From positions 1-7,293 of the forward strand of contig CANFIE010000200.1 in assembly GCA_947446625.1 (NCBI GenBank): DNA of 7,293 bases. Direction: 5' to 3'. Position 1 is the stretch's first letter. Each line of letters starts with the position of its first letter. This document shows, one piece after another, positions 1 through 6,300 of the stretch. The notes under the pieces were generated by a model that searched no databases, had not been told where the DNA came from, and saw nothing but the letters and a program-made list of their open reading frames with translations. A program made the translations under genes and the position numbers. The stretch is from Acetobacteraceae bacterium (GTDB lineage: Bacteria > Pseudomonadota > Alphaproteobacteria > Acetobacterales > Acetobacteraceae).

Positions 1-151
1 CCCCGAGATGATCTACGACCTCCCCGCCGGTGGCCGCCGCCTGGTGCAGCATGTCGATGGCTACGACATGACCCTCTGCTCCGGCGTGCCCATCTTCGAG
101 CGTGGCGTGGAAACCGGCGCCCGCCCCGGCAAGCTCATCCGCGCCACCTAA
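1..151 (+). CDS. N-acyl-D-amino-acid deacylase-like amidohydrolase, C-terminal fragment
   Basis: The open frame from base 2 to the TAA at 149-151 encodes the last 49 residues of a protein whose start lies before the window. The tail reads DLPAGGRRLVQ, then a GY pair, a CSG turn, ERGVETGARPGKLIR and stop. From family knowledge, this is the closing beta-sandwich segment of the amidohydrolase 3 group, in which D-aminoacylases and related N-acyl-D-amino-acid deacylases end with DLPAGGRRL and TGxxPGxLxR. These are zinc enzymes that hydrolyse N-acyl-D-amino acids; the metal-binding and catalytic residues lie upstream and cannot be checked here. The exact substrate is unknown, because the same tail occurs in dihydroorotase-like and uncharacterised members. 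rutA follows 54 bases downstream on the same strand, so the two could be co-transcribed. Confidence 0.8.
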   Translation, partial: PEMIYDLPAGGRRLVQHVDGYDMTLCSGVPIFERGVETGARPGKLIRAT

Positions 152-175
152 CCCAAGCTGGCACATCCCTTGCTC

Positions 176-200
176 CGCCCCGCGCACATAGCGCGGGGCG
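176..200 (+). promoter_or_regulatory. Perfect 10-bp hairpin overlapping the rutA ribosome binding site
   Basis: Bases 176-185 (CGCCCCGCGC) and 191-200 (GCGCGGGGCG) are exact reverse complements around a 5-base loop, ACATA. The stem is all G and C and ends 5 bases before the rutA ATG at 206. The only Shine-Dalgarno-like sequence, GGGGCGAG at 195-202, lies mostly in the 3' arm, so folding of the mRNA would hide it. No T-run follows, which argues against a standard intrinsic terminator for the upstream gene. The fold is seen directly; a regulatory role is inferred. Confidence 0.6.
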
Positions 201-205
201 AGATC

Positions 206-1279
206 ATGGATATCGGCGTTTTCATTCCCATCAACAACAATGGCTGGCTGCTGTCGGCGAACGCGCCGCAATACATGCCCAGCTTCGAGCTGAACAAGCA
301 GATCGTGCAGAAGGCCGAGGGCTACGGCCTCGACTTCGCCCTCTCCATGATCAAGCTGCACGGCTTCGGCGGCACCACCGAATTCTGGGACCACGGCCTG
401 GAAAGTTTTACCTTGATGGCCGGCCTCGCCGCCGTCACCACGCGCATCAAGCTGTTCGCCTCCACGGCGGTGCTCACCATTCCGCCCGCCATCGTCGCCC
501 GCATGGCCACCACCATCTCGGATATTTCCGGCGGTCGCTTCGGCGTCAACATCGTCTCCGGCTGGCACAAAATCGAATACAGCCAAATGGGCCTCTGGCC
601 CGGCGACGCACATTTCGGCAAGCGCTACGACTACAGCACCGAATATGTGCGGGTTCTGCATGACCTTTGGACCACCGGCCATTCCGACTTCAAGGGCCAG
701 TACTTCCAGATGGATGCCTGCAAGCTCAGCCCGCCGCCCAAATCCCCCATCAAGCTGGTCAGCGCCGGGCAGAGCGATCGCGGCATGGAATTCGCCGCCG
801 AATATTGCGACTTCAACTTCGCCCTGGGCGAAGGCGTCAACGAGCCGACCAAATCCGCCGGCGTCCCTGCCCGCATGCTGGCCCATGCCGCCAAAACCGG
901 CCGCGATGTCGGCAGCTACATGCTGTTCATGGTCATCGCCGAGGATACCGACGCAGCCGCCATGGCGAAGTGGGACCACTACTGCGCCGGCGCCGACAAG
1001 GGCGCGCTGGAACACCTGCTTGGCAAGGCGGCCGAGGACACCAACACCGCCTCCACCAGCATGGCCGCCGCGGTGCTCCGCTCGGCCTCGCCCATCAACT
1101 TCAACATGGGCACCATCGTGGGCAGCTACGCCCGCTGCGCCGAAATGCTGGACGAAGTCGCCGCCATGGCAGGGGTGAAGGGCATCATGCTCACCTTCGA
1201 TGACTTCCTCACCGGCATGGACAAGTTCGGCACCCGCATCCAACCGCTGATGCAATGCCGCAAGGGCCGCGCCCCCTGA
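206..1279 (+). CDS. rutA: Pyrimidine monooxygenase RutA (flavin-dependent uracil ring opening)
   Basis: A 357-residue luciferase-like (LLM) flavin monooxygenase. From family knowledge, RutA uses FMN and O2 to cleave uracil or thymine between N3 and C4, giving ureidoacrylate in the cytoplasm, with reduced flavin supplied by the reductase RutF. The protein closely tracks E. coli RutA as I recall it: NNNGWLLS near the start, APQYMPSFELNK, FALSMIK, TEFWDH, LESFTLMAGLAAVT, PPAIVARMA, SGGRFGVN, MGLWPGD, AGQSD, GRDVGSYMLFMVIA, LTFDDFL and the final IQPLMQCR. Residues at the RutA flavin-site positions are all present: I49-K50, N115, E124, R140-Y141 and S190. The ATG at 206 is preferred over an in-frame TTG at 170 because MDIGVF aligns with the RutA start and GGGGCGAG lies just upstream. 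Length is near the usual 360 or so. The other rut genes are absent from the window. A RutA paralogue acting on another pyrimidine cannot be excluded. Confidence 0.92.
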   Translation: MDIGVFIPINNNGWLLSANAPQYMPSFELNKQIVQKAEGYGLDFALSMIKLHGFGGTTEFWDHGLESFTLMAGLAAVTTRIKLFASTAVLTIPPAIVARMATTISDISGGRFGVNIVSGWHKIEYSQMGLWPGDAHFGKRYDYSTEYVRVLHDLWTTGHSDFKGQYFQMDACKLSPPPKSPIKLVSAGQSDRGMEFAAEYCDFNFALGEGVNEPTKSAGVPARMLAHAAKTGRDVGSYMLFMVIAEDTDAAAMAKWDHYCAGADKGALEHLLGKAAEDTNTASTSMAAAVLRSASPINFNMGTIVGSYARCAEMLDEVAAMAGVKGIMLTFDDFLTGMDKFGTRIQPLMQCRKGRAP

Positions 1280-1287
1280 AGCAATCC

Positions 1288-1315
1288 TTGGCAGCGCCCA
1301 GGAATTTGCTATGGT
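1288..1315 (+). promoter_or_regulatory. Candidate sigma-70 promoter for the HxlR-family gene
   Basis: TTGGCA at 1288-1293 and TATGGT at 1310-1315 are separated by 16 bases, a reasonable -35/-10 pair. They lie in the 94-base gap between the rutA stop and the regulator start. The -10 box falls inside the left arm of the inverted repeat at 1306-1347, so a protein bound there would block RNA polymerase. A second -35-like hexamer, TTGACT at 1326-1331, has no good -10 partner at normal spacing. This is prediction from sequence only. Confidence 0.4.
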
Positions 1316-1357
1316 TTCACACCCATTGACTCCTGAAATCATAGCAACTGATTGCTA
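1306..1357. promoter_or_regulatory. TTGCTA inverted-repeat array, probable operator of the HxlR-family regulator
   Basis: TTGCTATGGTTTCA at 1306-1319 and TGAAATCATAGCAA at 1334-1347 are reverse complements at 13 of 14 positions, with a 14-base spacer. The right arm shares its TAGCAA (1342-1347) with a second dyad, TAGCAA-CTGA-TTGCTA at 1342-1357, which is perfect over its 6-base arms. TTGCTA therefore occurs three times, in alternating orientation, ending 16 bases before the regulator start. HxlR proteins are dimeric winged-helix factors that bind such dyads and often control their own gene. The repeats are seen directly; their use as an operator is inferred. Confidence 0.55.
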
Positions 1358-1373
1358 AAAGGAACCGCCCCTC

Positions 1374-2039
1374 ATGGCCACCCGCAGACGCTACCAGGAT
1401 GGCTGCGGCGTGGCCCAGGCGCTCGACATCATCGCCGAGCGTTGGGCGCTGCTCGTGGTCCGCGAACTCACCCTCGGCCCGCGCCGCTTCTCCGACCTCA
1501 AGGACAGCCTGCTGGGCATCAGCCCCAATGTGCTGACCGACCGCCTGAACGAGCTTGCCGCCGCCGGGGTGCTGCGCCCCGCCCGCCTGCCGCCGCCGCT
1601 CAGCTTCGCGGTCTATGAACTCACCCCCTGGGGCCAGGCGCTGGAGCCCGTGTTGCACCAGGCCATGCGCTGGGCCGCCGCCGCCCCGGCCAAGCGTCAG
1701 GGCCTGCCGGTCACCCCGGTCTCGGTCATCCTGACCCTCCGCGCCCTGTTCAGCGCGGAAGCGGCCCAGGATTTCTCTGCCCAAATCGGCCTGCGCCTGG
1801 GCGGTCAGGGCTTCCTGGCCAGCATCCAGGCCGGCGCCTTCAGCATCCAGCCCGCCGCCATCGAATCCGCCGAGGCCATTCTCTCCGGCAACCCCAACCT
1901 GGTGGCCGCCGCGCTGTATGGGGAATTGCCGCTGGATCAGGCGCTGGAGGCCGATTTGCTGCGCGCCACCGGCAACCTGCCCGCGCTGCATCGCTTCGTC
2001 GGGCTGTTTCCGCTGCCGCCCACGGCGCCCCGCGCATAA
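1374..2039 (+). CDS. HxlR-family transcriptional regulator with C-terminal SCP2-like domain
   Basis: 221 residues in two parts. Residues about 7-105 form an HxlR winged helix: a conserved cysteine in DGCGVAQALD (C11), IIAERWALLVVREL, a GPRRFSDLK stretch, LLGISPNVLTDRLNELAAAGVL as the recognition region, then YELTPWG. C11 sits where YodB-type HxlR members carry a thiol sensor, so redox or electrophile sensing is possible but unproven. Residues about 115-215 look like an SCP2-type sterol/lipid carrier fold: alternating short strands, GNPNLVAAALYGELPLDQA, then LHRFVGLFPLP. Such a domain may bind a hydrophobic ligand, which is inference. The ATG at 1374 is preceded by AAAAGGAA at 1357-1364. The gene follows rutA by 94 bases on the same strand and has its own promoter-like sequence and repeats, so it need not be co-transcribed. 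Whether it controls rutA is unknown. It ends 3 bases from the convergent tRNA-Arg. Confidence 0.87.
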   Translation: MATRRRYQDGCGVAQALDIIAERWALLVVRELTLGPRRFSDLKDSLLGISPNVLTDRLNELAAAGVLRPARLPPPLSFAVYELTPWGQALEPVLHQAMRWAAAAPAKRQGLPVTPVSVILTLRALFSAEAAQDFSAQIGLRLGGQGFLASIQAGAFSIQPAAIESAEAILSGNPNLVAAALYGELPLDQALEADLLRATGNLPALHRFVGLFPLPPTAPRA

Positions 2040-2042
2040 TAT

Positions 2043-2119
2043 TGGCGCGCCCTGAGGGACTCGAACCCCCAACCAGCCGAGTAGAAGTCGGCGGCTCTAT
2101 CCAGTTGAGCTAAGGACGC
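2043..2119 (-). tRNA. tRNA-Arg(UCU)
   Basis: The minus strand folds into a 77-base cloverleaf. The acceptor stem pairs GCGTCCT with AGGGCGC (one G-U pair), followed by discriminator G and an encoded CCA at 2045-2043. The D arm contains AGCTCAACTGGATAGAGC, the anticodon stem is GCCGA/TCGGC with loop CTTCTAC, and the T arm carries GGTTCGAGTCC. The anticodon TCT (complement of 2083-2085) reads AGA and AGG arginine codons, which are rare in GC-rich genomes. It lies 46 bases downstream of the NDUFS4-like gene on the same strand and meets the HxlR gene tail to tail. Confidence 0.95.
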
Positions 2120-2133
2120 GAACCGTAAAATCC

Positions 2134-2174
2134 GCCCGGAAGCAGCACTGCCGGGCCACACCCACTCAGTGGGT
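2134..2174 (-). terminator. Tandem hairpins after the NDUFS4-like gene, possible weak terminator
   Basis: On the minus strand, GCCCGG (2156-2151) and CCGGGC (2139-2134) form a 6-bp GC stem with an 11-base loop, followed by GGATTTTA, a short T-run. Just upstream, ACCCACT (2160-2166) and AGTGGGT (2168-2174) form a near-perfect palindrome spanning the stop codon of the NDUFS4-like gene. Together they could end or slow transcription before tRNA-Arg, or act as a processing site between the mRNA and the tRNA. The T-run is short, so termination would be inefficient. Confidence 0.4.
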
Positions 2175-2489
2175 CCAATTCTCGCTGCGGCCGAACTTGA
2201 AGTTGTCGGCATAGACCTTCGGCTTTATCGCCTTGGCCGGCTTCGATTCTTCCACCACATAGGCCAGGCCCTGGGCCTCGGCATAGGCCACGGCGGCTTC
2301 CTTGCTGCCAAAGCGCAGGCCCAACTGCTTCTGCGTGTCGGCGCTGCCGGTCCAGCCCATCAGCGGGTCCACCCGCAGCCCGCCCTGCGGCGCAAAGGCC
2401 AGCACCCAGCCCAGCGTATTGGCACGGCCAGACTGCATGGCCGACTTGGGCGGCATGAAGATACGGGCAACAGGCTTTACCAAAGACAT
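2166..2489 (-). CDS. NDUFS4-like (ETC complex I) accessory subunit of NADH dehydrogenase
   Basis: A 107-residue protein of the ETC complex I subunit family (NDUFS4-like), the bacterial relative of the mitochondrial 18-kDa complex I subunit. In alphaproteobacteria it is a small peripheral subunit that stabilises NADH:ubiquinone oxidoreductase at the membrane. Family marks are visible in order: ARIFMPPKSAMQSGRAN, WVLAF, VDPLMGWTGSADT, QLGLRFGSKEAAVAYAE, GLAYVV, PKVYADNF and the C-terminal NWTH. There is no signal peptide or membrane segment, as expected. I prefer the ATG at 2489 over the adjoining GTG at 2492 because GAGG at 2500-2497 lies 7 bases upstream, a normal spacing. The gene begins about 30 bases after tRNA-Pro, suggesting a shared transcript. 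Nothing is missing relative to the family's usual length of about 100. Confidence 0.9.
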   Translation of the reverse strand: MSLVKPVARIFMPPKSAMQSGRANTLGWVLAFAPQGGLRVDPLMGWTGSADTQKQLGLRFGSKEAAVAYAEAQGLAYVVEESKPAKAIKPKVYADNFKFGRSENWTH

Positions 2490-2519
2490 CACAAAACCTC
2501 GTCCGGCATGGGCACGATA

Positions 2520-2593
2520 TCGGGGCGACAGGATTCGAACCTGCGACTTCTACGTCCCAAACGTAGCGCTCTACCAGACTGAGCTACGCCCCG
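2520..2593 (-). tRNA. tRNA-Pro(UGG)
   Basis: A 74-base cloverleaf on the minus strand. The acceptor CGGGGCG pairs fully with CGCCCCG, with discriminator A at 2520. The D arm has TAGCTCAGTCTGGTAGAGC, the anticodon stem CTACG/CGTAG encloses TTTGGGA, and the T arm has AGGTTCGAATCCT. The anticodon TGG (complement of 2557-2559) reads proline CCN codons. No CCA is encoded; TAT follows the discriminator, so CCA must be added by the nucleotidyltransferase, unlike the neighbouring tRNA-Arg. Confidence 0.96.
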
Positions 2594-2611
2594 GCCGTGC
2601 TGAACCCTCAA

Positions 2612-2638
2612 CTTATGGAAGCCGGGGCCGCGCCGCAA
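2612..2638 (-). promoter_or_regulatory. Candidate promoter for tRNA-Pro
   Basis: On the minus strand, TTGCGG (2638-2633) and CATAAG (2617-2612) are separated by 15 bases, or 16 if the -35 box is read as CTTGCG. The -10 box ends 18 bases before the tRNA-Pro 5' end, a distance that fits a short tRNA leader. A further TTGACC at 2687-2682 has no well-spaced -10 box. Prediction only; the same promoter could drive the NDUFS4-like gene. Confidence 0.35.
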
Positions 2639-2748
2639 GGCCAGGATTGAATTCCCAAACTCGTTCCGGCTATACTCCCCGGGTCAAGGCGCTTGCCCTG
2701 CCCCGGCGCAGCCACCGGCGGTTAAAACCGTAAAATGGTAAAATCGCT

Positions 2749-3219
2749 TTACCGCGCAGTGCCGAAAATCCGCTGTTCCACCTTATCGCCAATCCGCAGC
2801 CCCAGCCGCTCGGCGGTGCCGGCGGCCAGTTCCAGCGTGGCCCGCACCGGCCCGCGGCTTTCAATGCTGGCCAGGGAATAGGGCACGGTGCGTTCGGCAA
2901 TGCGGTGGATAACGCCGGCCTGGGTAATGAACAGCATGTCCAGGCTGGTGATGGTGTTGCGCATCCACATGTTGGATTCGCGCGGGCCGCCCCAGTCGAA
3001 CAGCATCCCCTCATTGGGTGCCACGCTGGGGCGGAACATCAGCCCGGTCATCTGCTGTTCCGGCTGAATGGCCATCTCGACGGTAAATTCGTGCCGCACC
3101 CCGGCGCGGGTCACGATCACCAGCTTTTCGGTGGGCAATCTGGGTTGAGGACCGGTCTGGCCGGCAGCCTGGCCGGCAAGAAGGGCAAGCGGAGCAAGCA
3201 GCAGGGCGCGACGTTTCAT
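2749..3219 (-). CDS. Exported DUF192 family protein
   Basis: 156 residues. The start at 3219 gives a classical signal peptide: MKRR, then a hydrophobic run (ALLLAPLALLAG), then AAG before a polar region, with cleavage expected near residues 20-22. The mature part matches DUF192: RHEFTVEMA, EQQMTGLMFRPSV, GMLFDWGG, MWMRNTITSLDMLFI, GVIHRIAE and a final RLGLRIGDKVEQRIF. The MWMRNT and LDMLFI motifs are the family core. DUF192 proteins are small beta-rich periplasmic proteins without an agreed biochemical role. Upstream in-frame starts at 3231 and 3357 would add residues before the signal peptide and are less likely. The Shine-Dalgarno is weak (GGCGGG, 3 bases from the ATG). The gene diverges from the RND pump and precedes tRNA-Pro on the same strand; DUF192 near the NDUFS4-like gene is a layout I recall from other alphaproteobacteria. 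Confidence 0.87.
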   Translation of the reverse strand: MKRRALLLAPLALLAGQAAGQTGPQPRLPTEKLVIVTRAGVRHEFTVEMAIQPEQQMTGLMFRPSVAPNEGMLFDWGGPRESNMWMRNTITSLDMLFITQAGVIHRIAERTVPYSLASIESRGPVRATLELAAGTAERLGLRIGDKVEQRIFGTAR

Positions 3220-3267
3220 ACCCGCCAGCATGGCACGGCCCCAGGCGGCACGCCACCAGAGCGGTTC

Positions 3268-3312
3268 GGTTAACAGGACATTAACCTGGGCCCATATGTC
3301 CAGGCTGTTAAT
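3268..3312. promoter_or_regulatory. Compound dyad in the divergent DUF192/RND intergenic region
   Basis: This AT-richer patch sits in the middle of the 155 bases between the two divergent starts. TTAACA-GGACAT at 3270-3281 is mirrored by ATGTCC (3296-3301), a 4-base insert, and TGTTAA (3306-3311). Overlapping dyads are GGTTAA/TTAACC (3268-3273 and 3281-3286) and a central GGGCCC (3288-3293). It is 49 bases from the DUF192 start and 63 from the pump start, so one regulator could affect both. I could not place convincing -35/-10 pairs. The symmetry is seen; the function is inferred. Confidence 0.4.
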
Positions 3313-3374
3313 CTTCCTGTACCTCAATACCAAAGCGGGCCAACCAAGCAGTTTCAACGCCGTCGGGAAAACCT

Positions 3375-6300
3375 ATGCGTCAAATCGTCTCGTTTTCCCT
3401 GCAACGGCGGCCTCTGGTGGTGCTGTTGTTCTTCGCCTTCATCGTGGTGGGACTGATCGGCTTTACCAAGCTGAACATCGAGGCCTATCCCGACCCGGTG
3501 CCGCCCCAGGTGGTCATCATTACCCAGAATTCGGGCCAAAGCGCCGAGGAGATCGAGCGCTACGTCACGATTCCCATTGAGCTGGCCATGGCCGGCATGC
3601 CCAACCTCACCTCGGTCCGCTCCACCAGCCTGTTCGGGCTTTCCGATGTGCGGGTGCAGTTCAACTTCAACTTCAACTACGAACAGGCCTTGCAGCAGGT
3701 GCTCAACCGGCTGGCCCAGGTTGATGGGCTGCCCGAAGGCGCCCACCCCACCATCTCGCCGCTCTCCCCCATTGGCGAGATCATGCGCTACCGCCTGGTG
3801 GGCCCGCCGGGCTTTGGCCTGGATGACCTTAAGTCATTGCAGGACTGGGTGCTGAACCGCCGCTTCAAGCGGGTGCCGGGCGTGGTCGATGTCACCTCCT
3901 TCGGCGGGCTCAGCAAAAGCTACAACGCGGTCATCGACCTTTCCCGCCTGGTCGCCTACCGGCTGACCCTGCCGCAGGTCATCGCCGCCATTCGCGCCAG
4001 CAACACCACGGTAGGCGCCGGCATCATCCGCATTGGGCCGCAGGCCGCGGTGGTGCAGGGCATCGGCCTTATCCGGGGCATTGAGGACCTTGAGAAGGTG
4101 GTGCTGACGGCGCAGGACGGCGTCTCGGTAAAGCTGTCCGATGTTGCCACCATTGAGATTGGCAACCTGCCGCGCCTGGGCGTCGCCGGGCATGAGGCCG
4201 ACAACGACGTGGTGCTGGCCACCATTCTCATGCGGCGCGGCGAGCAGACCCTGCCCACCATCCGGGCGGTGCAGCAGGAAGTGGCGCGGATCAATGCCGG
4301 CGGCATCCTGCCCCCCGGCGTGCGGATTGTGCCGCTGTATGACCGCGAGGACCTGGTGAAGATCACCACCAAAACGGTGGTGAAGAACATCATCGAAGGC
4401 GTGGCGCTGATCCTGCTGATCCAGTGGCTGTTCCTGGGGGATTTCCGTGGCGCCCTGGTGGTGGCGGCCACCGTGCCCTTCGCCTTCCTGTTCGCCATCA
4501 TCACCATGCTGCTGCGGGGTGAAAGCGCCAATCTGCTCTCGCTCGGCGCGCTGGACTTTGGCCTGCTGGTGGATGCCACCGTCATCATGGTGGAAAACAT
4601 ATACCGGCATTTGGGGCTGGCGCGGCGGCAAGGGGTGGTGCACGGCGCCGTGCCCACCGCCTCGGGCGGGCTTTCCGGCCTGCCGCTGACGATTTTCCGC
4701 GCCGCCAGCGAGGTGGACAAGGCCATCTTCTTCTCGGCGCTCATCATCATCGCGGCGTTCATTCCGCTGTTCACCCTGGGCGGGGTGGAAGGGCGCATCT
4801 TTGGCCCGATGTCGAAGACCTATGCCTACGCCATCATCGGTGCGCTGTTCGCCACCTTCACCGTAACGCCGGCCCTGGCCGCGCTGATGCTGAAGGAGGA
4901 AAGCAGCGAGCGTGACACGCCGCTGGTGCGGGTGCTGCGGCGCGGCCACCAATGGCTGTACCAGCGCGCCATGGCGGCGCGGGCACTGTGCCTGACCATG
5001 GCCATGGCCTTGCTGGTGGCGGCCATGATGCTGCTTTCCACCCTGGGCGCCGAATTCCTGCCGACGCTGGAGGAAGGCAACCTGTGGGTGCGCGCCACCA
5101 TGCCCGGCACCATCAGCCTGGAGGAAGGCAATGGTACGGTGAACCGCATTCGCGCCGTGCTGATGGAATTCCCCGAGGTGATCACCGCCACCAGCCAGCA
5201 GGGCCGGCCGGATGACGGCACCGACAGCGCCGGCTTCTCCAATGCCGAGTTCTTCCTGCCGCTGCGCCCGCCCGCCGAATGGACCACCGCGCCCAATCGC
5301 GACGGGCTGGTGCAGGCCATGCAGCACCGGCTTTCCCAGGAATTCCTGGGCATTGAGTTCAGCTACGCGCAGGCCATCAGCGACAACGTGCAGGAGGCGG
5401 CTTCGGGCGTGAAGGGCGCCAATGCGGTGAAGGTGTTTGGGCCGGAGTTGGATATCATTGCCAACACCGCCAACCGCATTGCCGAACAGATGCAGCATGT
5501 GCCGGGTGTGGCCGACATGGCGGTGTTCCGCTCGCTGGGCCAGCCGACCGTGGCCATCACCATCGACCGTGACCGTGCGGCGCGCTTTGGCCTGAGCATG
5601 GATGACGTGAACCAGGTGATCCAGGCCGCCATTGGCGGGCGAGAGGCCGGCCGGTTGTACGAACCCGGCGCCGACCGCAACTTTCCCATCACCGTGCGGC
5701 TTGATGCCGGCTCACGCGACAGTATCGACGCGGTGCGGCGCATTCCCGTGGGCGCCGGCAGCACGCTGGGTGATGTGGCGGATATCCGGCTGATCTCGGG
5801 CGTCAGCTACATCTACCGCGAGGATGCCAGCCGCTACGTGCCCATTCGCTTCAGCGTGCGCGGCCGCGACCCGGCCAGCACCGTGGCCGAAGCGCAGCGC
5901 GTGGTGAACGCCAATGTGCAACTGCCGCCCGGCTACCGGCTGGACTGGGTGGGCGAGTTCCGCAACCTGCAGGAGGCGCTGGGCCGGTTGCAGGTGGTTG
6001 TGCCTGCAGCCTTCGTGCTGATCCTGGTGCTGCTGTATGTGCAGTTCAACACGTTGCGGGAAACGCTGCTGGTGTTCGGCATTGTGCCGATGTCTCTGGT
6101 GGGTGGCATCATGGCGCTGTGGGTGGCCGGGCTGAACTTCTCGGTGCCGGCGGCCATCGGCTTTCTGGCGCTGTTCGGCATTACCGTGATGGAGGGCATC
6201 ATCATGCTCTCGCACTTCAACCACCTGCGTTCCGAGGGCATGCCCTGGCGCGCCGCGCTGGACCAGGCGGGTGTGGACCGCATGCGGCCGGTATTCATGA

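Noticed and set aside
176..200. Hairpin as an intrinsic terminator of the amidohydrolase gene
   Set aside because: The stem is strong but is followed by AGATC and the rutA ATG, with no T-run.
1317..2072. Minus-strand open frame of 251 codons across the HxlR gene
   Set aside because: It is antisense to a well-supported regulator gene, runs into the tRNA-Arg sequence and has low-complexity composition.
2043..2119. tRNA-Arg as an integration site of a mobile element
   Set aside because: No integrase, no direct repeat of the tRNA 3' end and no change in gene character is visible on either side within the window.
2719..2730. CGGTTAAAACCG palindrome after the DUF192 gene as a terminator
   Set aside because: The stem is at most 5 bp with too small a loop, and no T-run follows on the minus strand.
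2169..2733. Plus-strand open frames over the NDUFS4-like gene and tRNA-Pro
   Set aside because: They translate through a tRNA gene and the complement of a recognised protein gene, with no recognisable domain.
3834..5498. Long open frame of 554 codons on the minus strand
   Set aside because: It lies wholly antisense to the RND pump, is rich in His, Gln, Gly and Arg as expected from a GC-rich shadow frame, and shows no family resemblance.
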